DNA of 64,000 bases, taken from contig CM054144.1 in NCBI GenBank assembly GCA_028751875.1, positions 22,528,526 through 22,592,525 of the forward strand. The letters run 5' to 3'. The translations under genes and the position numbers were made by a program. The notes beneath the pieces were generated by a model. The model did no database searches and was not told the DNA's origin. It saw only the letters and a list, made by a program, of their open reading frames with translations. This stretch comes from Rapana venosa (taxonomy: Eukaryota; Mollusca; Gastropoda; Neogastropoda; Muricidae). Below are positions 15,040 to 25,599 of the stretch, in pieces (the first letter of the stretch is position 1; every line of letters begins with the position of its first letter).

Positions 15040-16170
15040 CTATTCATCCTCGAGGTCTTTAAAGGCCACAGGGGAGATGGAGGTGGACCCTGTCACGAGA
15101 GGAGGAGACCTGATCCTGCAGCAGACGACAGCGCGGGGCAGCTTGGTCACCAGATCCTTCAGATGACCCCGAACATCCGGAAGCATAATCAGCCAGACCA
15201 GAGCCACCACAAAGGGCAGGAGGTCACTGAGCAGATGGACGACGATGGAGACGATGATGACGGACCGCCAGGCTCTTCTGTCCAACACCAAGAACGTATG
15301 CTCGGGACCCATCATCAGCAAAGTCAGCACGGCCACCAGCACGTGGACCTGGAAGGCCTCCAGCTCCTGCGTGATATTCGACATCACTGATTGACCCGTC
15401 TCCATCTTGCTGGGGCTCGCCACCATCTCCTCACGTCTTCGGCGAAGGAGAACGATGGCAACGATGAGGACGACCAGGACAACCGCAGGAATGAAAAAGG
15501 AGCAGACGTTCAGCAGGTACCGCGCCCATCTCTCCAGCACGAAAGGACAGGCGTTGTAGCCCCACAAGGTTAACAAGTCCCTGTCCAGCCCGCCAAAAAT
15601 GATGGGAAGCAGCACAACCACGGCCAGAGTCCACGGCGCAGAGATGAGCAGAGCCGGCAACGCTCGCTGCAGAGGCAGAGGGAGCCGTTCCAGCCATCGC
15701 GGACCCTCGTAGCGCAGTAGCCGAGCCACGTAGTGCAGCAGGAGAGCGACCACACCCCACATGGTGATGAAGTTCTGCACGAAGGCGCACAGGACGATCA
15801 GAATGACGGTGACGTAGCAGCTGTGCACCCACCTTCCCCTGAAGGTGTAGTCCACGGTGAAGGGAGCTCCCAGCACTCCCACCAGGAGGTTGGAAATCAC
15901 CACGTTGATCACCAGCTTGTTCCGCATCCGACTGCGCAGTAAGGGCGAGGAGAGGATGACGGCCAAGAGGAGGATGTTGGCGCCAATGATGAGGATGGCC
16001 TCCAGGGTGCCGGTCACCTGCATGGACATGCTGACCGCCTTCCAGAAGGGGTCACGGAACCCTGACCACGACGGCGTGACCACGCTGCTGTTGGTCGTGG
16101 TGTTCACTGGAAGGGAGGTGGAAGGGCTGGGGAGGGTGGAAGACGTGAAAGATGCTTTTTGCGCTGCCAT
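15040..16170 (-). CDS. Divergent rhodopsin-like G-protein-coupled receptor (orphan)
   Basis: An intronless frame of 376 residues. An in-frame TGA lies six codons upstream of the ATG, so the start is well defined. The extracellular N-terminus (about 1-50) is Ser/Thr-rich with sequons at N23 and N27. Seven hydrophobic segments lie at about 52-75, 86-106, 118-141, 168-192, 216-242, 272-296 and 302-330. Class A landmarks are N65 (1.50), C118 with C208 (TM3-ECL2 disulfide), W180 (4.50), P228 (5.50), P289 (6.50) and P319 (7.50). Signalling motifs are altered: TM2 Asp is N94, DRY reads LHY (145-147), CWxP reads MMGP (286-289) and NPxxY reads LPFVV. A CC pair at 350-351 could be palmitoylated. The gene is GC-rich relative to its flanks. 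Ligand and G protein are unknown. Confidence 0.88.
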   Translation of the reverse strand: MAAQKASFTSSTLPSPSTSLPVNTTTNSSVVTPSWSGFRDPFWKAVSMSMQVTGTLEAILIIGANILLLAVILSSPLLRSRMRNKLVINVVISNLLVGVLGAPFTVDYTFRGRWVHSCYVTVILIVLCAFVQNFITMWGVVALLLHYVARLLRYEGPRWLERLPLPLQRALPALLISAPWTLAVVVLLPIIFGGLDRDLLTLWGYNACPFVLERWARYLLNVCSFFIPAVVLVVLIVAIVLLRRRREEMVASPSKMETGQSVMSNITQELEAFQVHVLVAVLTLLMMGPEHTFLVLDRRAWRSVIIVSIVVHLLSDLLPFVVALVWLIMLPDVRGHLKDLVTKLPRAVVCCRIRSPPLVTGSTSISPVAFKDLEDE

Positions 16171-16230
16171 GCTGTGCCGGTATGCTCAAAACCAGTTGCC
16201 TGTGATGAAGGCGCCGTCACTGTCTGTTGA

Positions 16231-16243
16231 CCCTGCTGCAGCA
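16231..16243 (-). promoter_or_regulatory. Possible 3' splice site in the GPCR 5' UTR
   Basis: On the minus strand the sequence reads TTTCTTTGCTGCAG about 70 bases before the GPCR ATG. It would suit a 5' UTR intron, but no upstream exon was identified. Confidence 0.3.
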
Positions 16244-16361
16244 AAGAAAACGACAGGATGATAACGCTGTTTCCTTTATATTGTGCTTTTTGTTACAAAC
16301 GATAATGTTTCAAAACACAAGATCATGGATGATCAAAAGTTACTGGTAAGAAGAATAAGAA

Positions 16362-16362
16362 C

Positions 16363-16402
<40 letters not shown>

Positions 16403-16406
16403 ATCT

Positions 16407-16476
<70 letters not shown>
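16362..16476. repeat. Compound (CT)n-(CA)n microsatellite
   Basis: CT repeats with CCTC and ATCTCC slips switch to CA repeats at 16441, the same order as at 4181-4504 and 59729-59850. Confidence 0.95.
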
Positions 16477-16479
<3 letters not shown>

Positions 16480-17105
16480 ACGTGCTTCTGGAAAAGCTTT
16501 CATCTCATACAATCTGTTAAATCTGTTCGCTTGTCCTAAACGCCATGTGTTAGTGGCTATGGTGCAGAAACAAGGGCAGCAGGACATACTCCTGCTTGTA
16601 CGAACAGTGGGCTGCCTGGTTTCTACAATGCAGTGGACCTTTTCCTCCACTTACTTGAAATATCTTTAATTTTTCACAAGGACGCTTAAACGGCATAAAT
16701 AAAATAGCCCATAATCAAACAACTTCATCCACTTCAAGATCCTAATGAGATAAGCCCTGCCTATAAACACTATGCTCTGAAAAAAATGTTATTGTTTGTT
16801 TTCCCAATATGTAAGACTTGTTTGCAATATAGATGGGTAAACTTGATTCTTGACTAAATTTGAATCTGCGAAAACAAAAGATTCACTGAATTGTAGCAAA
16901 CATTGCTTGATTGAGCAACATGACTACAGACTATAGGAAGACGTTGAGCGCTGGTGAGCAAATATAGGCCCATTCAGTAAAGACAATACAAGTCACTTAT
17001 CTTTGTTGGCCCAGGCTAAAAGCTTTGTCAGCTATCGACGTAAGTAAGCTACATCCCAAGGCCTACATTAAAATGTTGTAATGCTTTAAAATAGTATTTT
17101 GAGAT
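16480..17105. other. Intergenic, no gene seen
   Basis: Unique-looking AT-rich sequence on both strands. Nothing recognised. Confidence 0.6.
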
Positions 17106-17107
17106 TG

Positions 17108-17345
17108 CCTTCAACCGTGACAAGCTCTTATCACAACAAACTGCACTCTCCTTTGCAGAAGAAAGCAAACAATCCTCCGAAGACAGAGAATGGCTGCCTA
17201 TGTTGTGAGATATTTGAAAACAGCTGTACACGCAAACTTCTCATCCAGTGTGTACTTATGATCTCACAGTGTATTCCCAGGTGTGATACGTGAGACAGAG
17301 TTACATGTTCTGGGTGACCTTCGGGGTGTCAAGGGGGGAACGTGC
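17108..17345 (+). mobile_element. GTCGG-family dispersed repeat, copy 4
   Basis: It contains CGTGACAAGCTCTTATCACA, CCTCCGAAGACAGAGAATGG CTGCC, ACACGCAAACTTCTCATCCA and ACATGTTCTGGGTGACCTTC. It matches 2995-3200 and 60630-60800 block by block. Confidence 0.75.
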
Positions 17346-17550
17346 AGCAACACACTTCATCGCTTTAGTCACAATAAAACGACACTACCACAAATTGTGA
17401 TTATTTCTGTCAGTACATGGAGGATACAGCTCGGATAAAGAAGAAAACATACTTTTTTTCTGCGTGTCAACGGTAGCTGGGTTTAACTTTAACATGAAAA
17501 TGGTTTCTACAGTAATGATTTGACACCAGTCATTTCAGAGTCAATAATTT

Positions 17551-17570
17551 CACACACAGACACACACACA

Positions 17571-17611
<41 letters not shown>

Positions 17612-17791
17612 CTGGTGAAAACTAGCCTCAAAATCATCACAGTAACATTGAAAACAAAATACATCTTTGCACACACATTCAAAATTCTTCACTTTCTTAG
17701 AAGTAACATGTAGTTCTGCTCTATTCTATTTATCCTTATTATTATCTCTTGCTTCGTTTATGCAAAACCGAAGTCTGTGAAGATCATGGTA

Positions 17792-17825
<34 letters not shown>
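17551..17825. repeat. (CA)n and (AT)n microsatellites
   Basis: CA repeats with GACACA variants at 17551-17610, and an (AT)n tract at 17794-17825. Confidence 0.9.
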
Positions 17826-17828
<3 letters not shown>

Positions 17829-17988
17829 CTTAACATGTTACTAGATCGGTCATAAATCGCCACTTTTCTCTCAGTTATAGCTAGAGCAATTTTAAAGGTA
17901 TCATTATTCTCTCAGTTTGTTTTCTTTAAAGTATAGTTTCAAACGCAACACAACATACAAATCAATCAATCCTTTTCACTCACACCCT

Positions 17989-18270
<282 letters not shown>

Positions 18271-18274
18271 TAGA

Positions 18275-19330
18275 GGGAGAAAACACGTTATGAAACTGTA
18301 TCAAAACAAACCTGCGTGATGAATTTCGTGGCATTCACTTGATCGCCATCAGCAAAACTATTACGTTCTGATTAATACATAAACCAACAACTGCAGTTGG
18401 TACTGACAATGAAGTGTACACAACCCTATGGCCCCCCTACTCAAGGCAGTGCGCAGCGCATGCAGACAATGCACTCGTACCATGAGACAGTCAGGCTGGG
18501 TCCTGAAGATGCCAAGATCAAGTTGGTCTAATTGACTTGTGACCTTGATTAGCGGTATACTACAACGATGCTTGCTCTCTTGGAGAACCGTTCCAGAAAT
18601 GCCACCTCCTTCAATTTCTCTCTTGCGGGGCAATTCATTTCAAAATTGTTGTTCAGATGCGTGAGAGAAAATATTTAGCAGCAACAGCGGTTAGTGATGA
18701 TCACTGCAACTTTTTGAGATGGCGAGGTTTTGTTTGGTTTTGTTTGTTTCTTTCTTTGTCTTTTTTTATAGCCGGGGGCTGGGGGATTTTTTTGTTGGTT
18801 TTTTATTATTAAGTTTGAGTGCTACAGTTTCTTAGTCTCGAAAATCACACCAAAAAATAATTTTGTTGGAATGATTTTTAGATAGGACTGTTACTTTTTG
18901 ACATGTCTCCATTATAACAGTCAGCTGAGCAAGGAGAGAGTAGGTAAGTCCACTTAAAAAAACAAAAAAACGTTACAAACGTTCTGACCCCGAGATAACT
19001 TTTCTCATTCATATCAGAAACCTTAGTTTCATGATGATCTTATTTTTATCTGGGATATTTCTTTAGCATATGTACCGCATTAGACTACGTATTCACCACA
19101 TATTTTTCTACAGTATATCATTTTCTTAACAATACGGTATTATCCACCACAAAATCTTAATGTTGTCTATTTTTCTCCCTAAGTTGTTAGTTTAAAAGAT
19201 GTCTGCGTTGAACAAAATATAACAGGTGAGCACAAACGTTAATACCCTATGTGATCAAGGCCAGACCAAAACAAATCGATCTTGATCAAAGCTTTTGAAG
19301 AGAGAAGTACATTCTAGTGCTTTCTGGACT
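18275..19330. other. Intergenic, no gene seen
   Basis: AT-rich unique sequence. Open frames are short and without recognised domains. Confidence 0.6.
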
Positions 19331-19334
19331 TGCT

Positions 19335-19665
19335 ATGCCTGTAAAACGTTTCCGGCCCAATCCAATCCATTGTTGTTGTTTACAGCCCCAATGATTGTGA
19401 AGCGGTTCCGGCCCAATCCAATCTTGTTGTTCACAGCTTCAATGATTGTGAAGCGGTTCCAATCCAATCCAATCTTGTTGTTTACACCCCCAATGATTGT
19501 GAAGGGTTCCAATCCAATCCAATCTTGTTGTTTACACCCCCAATGATTGTGAAGGGTTCCAATCCAATCCAATCTTGTTGTTTACAGCCCCAAGGATTGT
19601 GAAGCAGTTCCGGCCCAATCCAACCCAATCGTGTTGTGTATATCCCCACTGACTGTGAAGCCGTT
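19335..19665 (+). repeat. About 51-bp minisatellite, six copies
   Basis: The unit is AATGATTGTGAAGCGGTTCC followed by (GG/AAT)CCAATCCAATCTTGTT and GTTTACA.CCCC. Middle copies are nearly identical and the end copies diverged. Each unit has its own short CCAAT direct repeats. Confidence 0.92.
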
Positions 19666-19669
19666 GATC

Positions 19670-21460
19670 ACAACATTCTTAACATCAGCAGAACACAGTT
19701 ACAGCATAGTCGCTTATAAAGACCATATAAAAACACAAAAAAAACAATTATTGTGTAAACACGAATCTTATCTGGTCCCACTGACTAAGTTAGGTTATTC
19801 AATCCCTCATCCATCGTCTTTCCCAATCTTTTGCATAATAGTAGCTTTTGTTGCAGACGATTTTCATTTTCAGCTATATTTCCCTCGGACAATTCTGAGG
19901 TGAGAAAAGATTTAGCACACCCTCACGAGCTCATAACATTGTATGTCATCTTTGTGGTGCATAGTACGATGTCGCTACGTGACGACTTTCCCTACCAGGT
20001 ACAGCACAGTCAACTGAAGAAATCTAACATGTATATGAGGGGACTTTACTGGTCTTCTCCCTTTATTCTAGCGTGGATTCATTGGTCATGGCACCAAAAT
20101 GAAACTTTCAGGGAATGTCTTGGGAAAGTTGCACCCGCCTGGTGGAAGATATCCTTGTTCAAGTTCTAGATTACATCCTGGAGATGTTCAGGTCATCCAT
20201 ATCACCAAACACAGCTGGATCACTCCTACAAAAGTTATACAGTGTTGTTGTTGTTGCCGTTGTTCTTGTTGTTGTTGTCGTCGTTGCTGCTGTTGTTGTT
20301 GTTTTAAGTACGCTAGGTATAACGCATAATGTGATTTGCATGCATGACCTGTGCTTCTAGTCTCATCTGAAAGATCTGCAGGGGAATGAACTCGCCGCTA
20401 CCACTTAGTGATGTTAACTCCGGGGGAAAATCATCTCAAACAGACATTTCAGCGGTGACTAAAAGAGCATCCTCAGATGACTCTCAGATCACGAGTCTTA
20501 TACTCCAAGCACTTGATTATTCTGCCCAAAAAGAATCAATACAATATTTTCAGCTCATCGGAATAGGGTTTTAGCGCAAATCAAAATTGATGCCACCGAA
20601 CGGTTAGGGAAAAAAAGCCATATAAACTAGAATATTAAATTAAACAGAAGGTTACAGAACGAATTTTCATAGGGGGGGGGGGGGGGGCTCTCCAATACTT
20701 CGTTTTGCTTTGTCAATGTGCATCAATTTTGGATGAAACTGAAAATTGAAGAACGGCCTGAGGATTAGATTAAGATTATTTTAACGGTGGTCAGATATGA
20801 TTTGTGTAGTGTAAAGTTGCGTGTTATTGCTGTTGTTGTTGTTGTTGCTTCTGTTGTTGCTGTTGTTATTGTTGTTGTTATTGTTGTTGAGCATTACCCA
20901 GCTTAACACCATGAAGGTTACCCCATTGACGGAATAAGTCACTGACACAACCATCCCATCCCATCCGGGACTCGCTGAAACTGTATGTAGTTGAGACTGC
21001 ATGTAAACAGTGCATACATAGATTGTGTGCATGGCAATTTTCAAATGCGCCTTCATACACAGGCAGCCATGTTATGACTTCTGTTTAGGCAAGGAATAAC
21101 TGAAGACAATTGTTACGTTAGAATTGAGCTTAGCACAGATGAGGACGATTCCCACATTTTTTCTTCTTCTAAAATTCAAAACCGCAAACAGTACAGCGAC
21201 GTTTTGATAAACGTAGGCCTCGACACTTTCCTTGTTACTGACACAGCGCTTCCTTCCAACACCCGATAAGGACAGTTGTCCCAGCTACAGACACTACGAC
21301 CGTTTTAGTTCTAAGCGAAGGGGCGTAAGGTCTTATCTGGTGCCAGCTTCACACTAGACCTCTGGGAGAAAGCTGTGCGAGAAATAGACAGTGATAAGGG
21401 AAACTGAGACATCTTCTCACGACAGGAAAGTAATTAACTTTTGTGCAGCGCGCGCGTGTG
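19670..21460. other. Intergenic with (GTT)n patches, no gene seen
   Basis: It contains GTT-type triplets at about 20243-20303 and 20825-20890 and a 16-G run near 20672. Open frames such as 20386-20574 have no recognised domain. Confidence 0.55.
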
Positions 21461-21507
21461 TGTAGAGGATGGGGTGGGGGTGGGGATGTGTGCGTGCGTG
21501 GTGGAGG

Positions 21508-21640
21508 AGGGGGGGGGGGGGGGGGGGGGGGGGGGTGGTGTTTGCGTGCTGTAGTTGTTTTATATACATACATACATACATACATACATACATACATACG
21601 CGCGCACATGCATACATACATTTATTTTATTATTTTAAAA
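21508..21640. repeat. Poly-G run and (CATA)n tract
   Basis: An almost pure G run of about 27 at 21508-21535 and ATACATACATAC repeats at about 21563-21600, ending in CGCGCGCACATG. Confidence 0.93.
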
Positions 21641-21647
21641 ACATATT

Positions 21648-21857
21648 TTATTCTTTTATATCGAGGAATGGAATAAGCACTTATGTGCTTCTTTTTTTAC
21701 ATCCAGTCCCCGTGTGTATGCAGATTTGTAAATTCTGTCATGTTCCCACCGGCACACAATGGCCTACGCTTACAAAAAGCGGAACAGGCTTTAGCGTGTG
21801 CGCAAGATGTTCTGCGTGCGTTTGCACACGGGACCTGGGTTTGTAGTCTCATTCGAA
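21648..21857 (-). mobile_element. SINE-A body copy
   Basis: Read on the minus strand it has ACATCTTGCGCACACGCTAA, GTAGGCCATTGTGTGCCGGT and GGGGACTGGATGTAAAAAAA, ending at CGATATAAAAGAATAAAATA. No tRNA-like head remains. Confidence 0.88.
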
Positions 21858-21982
21858 TGCATACGCACGCGCGCGCGTGCGTGCGTGCGTGTTTGTGCGT
21901 GTTTGTGTATGTGTGTTTGTATGTGTGTGTGTGTGTGTGCGCGTGCGCGTGCGTGCGTGCGTGCGTGTGTGTGTGCTTGTGC

Positions 21983-22020
<38 letters not shown>
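21858..22020. repeat. GC/GT alternating purine-pyrimidine tract
   Basis: About 160 bp of GCGCGCGTGCGTGCGTGTGT type, strictly alternating for long stretches and therefore able to adopt Z-DNA. It abuts the SINE copy at 21648-21857. Confidence 0.9.
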
Positions 22021-22021
<1 letters not shown>

Positions 22022-22222
22022 CCAGACGGTACATTGAATAGGCTATACATGCGATTTTTTCTCTCTCTAAGCCGTCCCTCTCTAAAAAAACAACAACCAA
22101 ACTACAATAAAATGAAATCGAAAATACAGTTTAACGTTGTACATGTGTATTGTCTTAATTGAAACATACATTTTCTGTTGTGAATTAGGTAAGAAGTTAT
22201 GTAAAATATGGGCGTGTCTCCC

Positions 22223-22291
22223 TCTTTGGGGATGCAAGGGGTTCTTTCAGTATAAATAGCACCCCGCCTTCTAGAAATTCTGTGCAAGAAA

Positions 22292-22296
<5 letters not shown>
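22223..22296 (+). mobile_element. Dispersed repeat D, fragment
   Basis: It shares GGGGATGC, TCAGT.TAAATA and CT.GAAATTCTGTGC.AGAAA with 60222-60300. It is cut off by a (CT)n tract. Confidence 0.55.

Positions 22297-22331
<35 letters not shown>
22296..22331. repeat. (CT)n microsatellite
   Basis: About 36 bp of pure CT repeat. Confidence 0.95.
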
Positions 22332-22335
<4 letters not shown>

Positions 22336-22470
22336 AAGTATTGGGTTATTATTATTAAGATGTATCCCTAACGGGCGGGGACTGGATGTAAAAAAGCACA
22401 TGTGTGCTTATTCATTATCCTCGAAATAAAAGAATTTGTCATTGTCATTGTCATTGTCTCTCTCTCTCTC
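22332..22470 (+). repeat. Duplicated segment with SINE-A 3' tail, copy 1
   Basis: The segment runs GTATTGGGTTATTATTATTA AGATGTATCCCTAACGGGCG, then the SINE tail GGGGACTGGATGTAAAAAAG, CACATGTGTGCTTATTC and a CTCGAAATAAAAGAATTTG end. The same segment recurs at 22855-22971. Confidence 0.88.
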
Positions 22471-22479
22471 TCCTTACCT

Positions 22480-22680
22480 TTCAATCACCTCTTTTGCTTA
22501 TTTTCTGCCTTCCCAGTCAACTGTCTTGCTTTTTTTCTTTTTCTTTTCAAATCTTCCAAAAATATTCTATTTTCATTAAATGTCATTTTGCCCTTGTTCT
22601 TTTGTTCTGGTGGTCAGGTCTTATCGGTGTGGCAAAGTTAGCCTTATTTTATTTTTTCATACCCACATCCTTTTGAGTTA
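22480..22680. other. T/C-rich sequence, no gene seen
   Basis: Only the words GTGGCAAAGTTAGCC near 22640 resemble repeat D at 60.4 kb. Confidence 0.5.
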
Positions 22681-22684
22681 ACAG

Positions 22685-22686
<2 letters not shown>

Positions 22687-22744
<58 letters not shown>

Positions 22745-22783
22745 GGGGGATGGGGGTTGGGGGGGGGGGGGGGGGGGGGGGGG
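22687..22783. repeat. (CT)n microsatellite followed by poly-G
   Basis: About 55 bp of CT repeats, then TTTTGGGGGATGGGGGTTGG and a run of 24 G ending at 22783. Confidence 0.95.
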
Positions 22784-22854
22784 TTGGGGTTTTCTTTTAT
22801 TTGTTTGTTTGTTTTTTTAAGTTCCCCCCTCCCTTGTTCCTACTGTGTGAGAGT

Positions 22855-22970
22855 ATGAGTATTGGGTTTATTATTAAGATGTATCCCTACGGGCGGGGAC
22901 TGGAGTAAAAAAGCACATGAGTGCTAATTCATTATCCTCGAAATAAAAGAATTTGTCATTCTCTCTCTCT

Positions 22971-22971
<1 letters not shown>
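22855..22971 (+). repeat. Duplicated segment with SINE-A 3' tail, copy 2
   Basis: Repeats GTATTGGGTTTATTATTAAG, ATGTATCCCTACGGGCGGGG and the SINE tail through AAAAGAATTTGTCATT, ending in CTCTCTC then poly-G. It differs from copy 1 by a few small deletions. Confidence 0.88.
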
Positions 22972-23014
<43 letters not shown>

Positions 23015-23040
23015 GGGGGGGGGGAGGGGGGGGCGGGAAC
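22972..23040. repeat. Poly-G tract, 42 uninterrupted G plus interrupted tail
   Basis: There are 42 consecutive G at 22972-23013, then G blocks separated by single T, A and C to about 23037. Confidence 0.93.
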
Positions 23041-23051
23041 GAGGGGGCTTG

Positions 23052-23400
23052 GGGGGACGGGATAGCCTGGTGGTTAGAGTGATGCATTCGTGATCAGCTG
23101 ACCCGGGTTCGATTTTTGTTCAAGAGGATTTTTCCTCTGGAGTTAACATCAGTGTCGACTCCACTCTCCCCAAAAATCTTTCGGATGACACTATAAACCG
23201 AGGTCCCGTGTGCGAACGCACTCAGAACATCTTGCGCACATGTTAAAACCCGTTCCGCTTTTCGAAAGAGTAGGCCATTGTGTGCCAGTGGGAGCGGATG
23301 ACAAAATTTACCAAACTGCATACACACGGGGATTGGATGAAAGCAAGCACATGAGTGCTTATTCCTGTATCCTCGAAATAAAAGAATAAAATAAAATAAG
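23052..23400 (+). mobile_element. SINE-A, near full length
   Basis: The tRNA-like head GACGGGATAGCCTGGTGGTT (A box) is followed by GACCCGGGTTCGATTTTTG (B box). Then come CTTTCGGATGACACTATAAA, ACATCTTGCGCACATGTTAA, GAGTAGGCCATTGTGTGCCA, CACACGGGGATTGGATGAAA and GCACATGAGTGCTTATTCC. The tail is AAATAAAAGAATAAAATAAA. It has no ORF and would depend on a LINE for mobility. Confidence 0.9.
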
Positions 23401-23406
23401 ATAGGA

Positions 23407-23408
<2 letters not shown>

Positions 23409-23484
<76 letters not shown>
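23409..23484. repeat. (CT)n microsatellite
   Basis: About 75 bp of pure CT repeat directly after the SINE tail. Confidence 0.96.
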
Positions 23485-23489
<5 letters not shown>

Positions 23490-25150
23490 AGTCACCGGCC
23501 TTTTCGCTCTAAAAATAAAAATAAAATTTCGATCGTCTTTTTCTCGAGGCAACGATAAAGTAAACGATTTGTTGATTATGAACAGCTGCCGTGAACATGG
23601 CTGGAGGTTGAAGAAAAATCCACAAAATATATTTATGCGCACAACTTCCTCTTTTCGTTAATTCAGCTTTTAGATTCAATTCAACAAAAGTTTACCATAT
23701 TTACATCTAATTTACTATGATAATTTTGATTTTTTTGTACTTGGAATTATATATTGGCTTAACTTGTTACTATTAGAAAAACACATATGATCTATTTTCT
23801 CACGCACACGAATATCATTGTTTTTGGTTGGTACAAAGGCTGGTAATCCATACACACTGATTTCTGCTTGTCAACGTTTGTGATCCTTAGTTTCACAGTT
23901 CTTACGATTTTCTGCAACCGTATTTGAGCGATCTTTGTCGACGAAATTGGTAAAGAAATGTTACTTGAATATATTTGTTCGTGCATGGTCAGTTTTGTAC
24001 TGTCGTTGAATAAATGTGATTCTGATTGCCTAAAAAAATGTGTCCTTCACCGTTCACGCCAACACAAACGTGACAAATTATAGATCTGGATAATTATAAC
24101 GGAATAGTACTGACTGTTGAATCGATTACAACTTTTAAAAACTGTACTATTGAATCGTAGTTGCAGATCTGTTGATTAATACCTTTTATAAACCAAGATC
24201 GAGTGAACGGCTTTTTATGTATGTTGATCAGCACACCACTGCAGAGCAGTGCTGATACTTCGTCGTAATAACTATCCGTCACATTGTGCGATGTATGTTT
24301 GTGATGTTCCTTCCACCATTACAAGTTCTTGCAAACTCCAACACCAAGAACCTTCAGTATCATACACAGCATTTGTTTTGACTAGTTAGTAAAACCAGAA
24401 ATATTCACAATTTTAAGGCAATAACTGCTTATAGAGTACACGGGTCGATAGAAGTGGCTAGGAATCTTGTTTCCATGGCACTGGCAGTAGGCTATTATTG
24501 TATTAGTATTACCCATGAATACAGAATAGATTCAGGTGCAAGCTCAGTGTTGTCCTGGAGTTTTACTTTAGTTTTGGGGTTGGCCTTAGTGGTTGCCTTT
24601 GAGTTTGTGGGGTCAGTCAAAATATGCAATTAACATAATAACAATGATTGTGCAAACAAGCTCTTGAATTGATTCTGATCATGCTGAATCTTGTTTTATA
24701 CCAGAGGAAAGAGATTCTGTAATTGGATAATGTTTTTAATCTGGTTCATCTTCTCAATAATACTAAAACAGTAAAAGTAATGAGTAATTTTTCAATAATT
24801 TTCATATTTTAGGGTGTGCACATAACAATAAATGAAGAGGCTATTTTGATAAAAGGGAATAATTTATATGGTTCATAATTATATGGAACATTATTTTAAG
24901 ATCAGTAGTCATCAAGTATAACACTCAGCAGACAATCACAAGAATTATTACTAGTACTTACTACTTTGCTGTATTGAATTTATCAAATTAACAAAGTCCA
25001 TCACTCTAATCATACATGAATTCATAGTGTTTTGATCAGCAATCTGTATTCATGATGAATAATTAATTTATCATTTGTGGGCTGGGGTGTTTGTGAACCC
25101 TTTTTATTTCTTTTAATCTGTATTTATATAATTGTATAGTTATAACATTA
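23490..25150. other. Intergenic, AT-rich, no gene seen
   Basis: Unique-looking sequence. The SINE-rich texture of 2-23 kb stops here. Confidence 0.6.
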
Positions 25151-25151
25151 A

Positions 25152-25432
25152 CAGGGACGGGATAGCTCAGTGGTCGGAGCACTCGCTTTACCCCAGCCAA
25201 GTTGTCGAGCGTGGTTACCAGTTGGATGGGTGACCGTTTGCGCGCCTTAGCTTCAGTACAGTTCCCCCAGTTCACCCAGCTGTAAATGGGTACCTGCCCA
25301 GGGAAGGTAAAGCAGCGAGGGAGAGGAGATGGGTGCCACCCTCAATATGCTGGCCCTAGAGAAGTTGAGGTCTCTGACACCTCGCTCCCCTACGACCTTA
25401 TAGGTTATGGGACTCCTTTACCTTTTTTTTTT
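25152..25432 (+). mobile_element. tRNA-headed SINE with 5S-rRNA-like and conserved core segments
   Basis: The head GACGGGATAGCTCAGTGGTC has a good A box. It is followed by CCAGTTGGATGGGTGACCG, which resembles the 3' half of 5S rRNA. The body contains CAGCTGTAAATGGGTACCTG, GGCCCTAGAGAAGTTGAGGT and CGACCTTATAGGTTATGG, ending with a T run. The TGTAAATGGGTACCTG block resembles the conserved core of widespread metazoan SINEs. That identification is from memory and needs a database match. Confidence 0.75.
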
Positions 25433-25551
25433 ATAGTTATAATCCAAGATTTAGAAATAACATGAGGTAACACTAACAGCCCTGATAATTGATATGGCCT
25501 CTGTGGTCAGCATGACTATAATTATAAACAGCAGGATCGGGTAGGATTGGT

Positions 25552-25554
<3 letters not shown>

Positions 25555-25587
<33 letters not shown>
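25555..25587. repeat. (AT)n microsatellite
   Basis: About 33 bp of AT followed by ACACACAC. Confidence 0.93.
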
Positions 25588-25595
<8 letters not shown>

Positions 25596-25599
25596 TGTA

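Noticed and set aside
15163..16261. Plus-strand open frames opposite the GPCR
   Set aside because: Antisense shadows of a GC-rich gene. The minus-strand frame has seven membrane segments and family landmarks.
19631..20574. Possible small genes in open frames at 19631-20169 and 20386-20574
   Set aside because: No recognisable motif and no supporting splice sites. AT-rich flanks continue unchanged.
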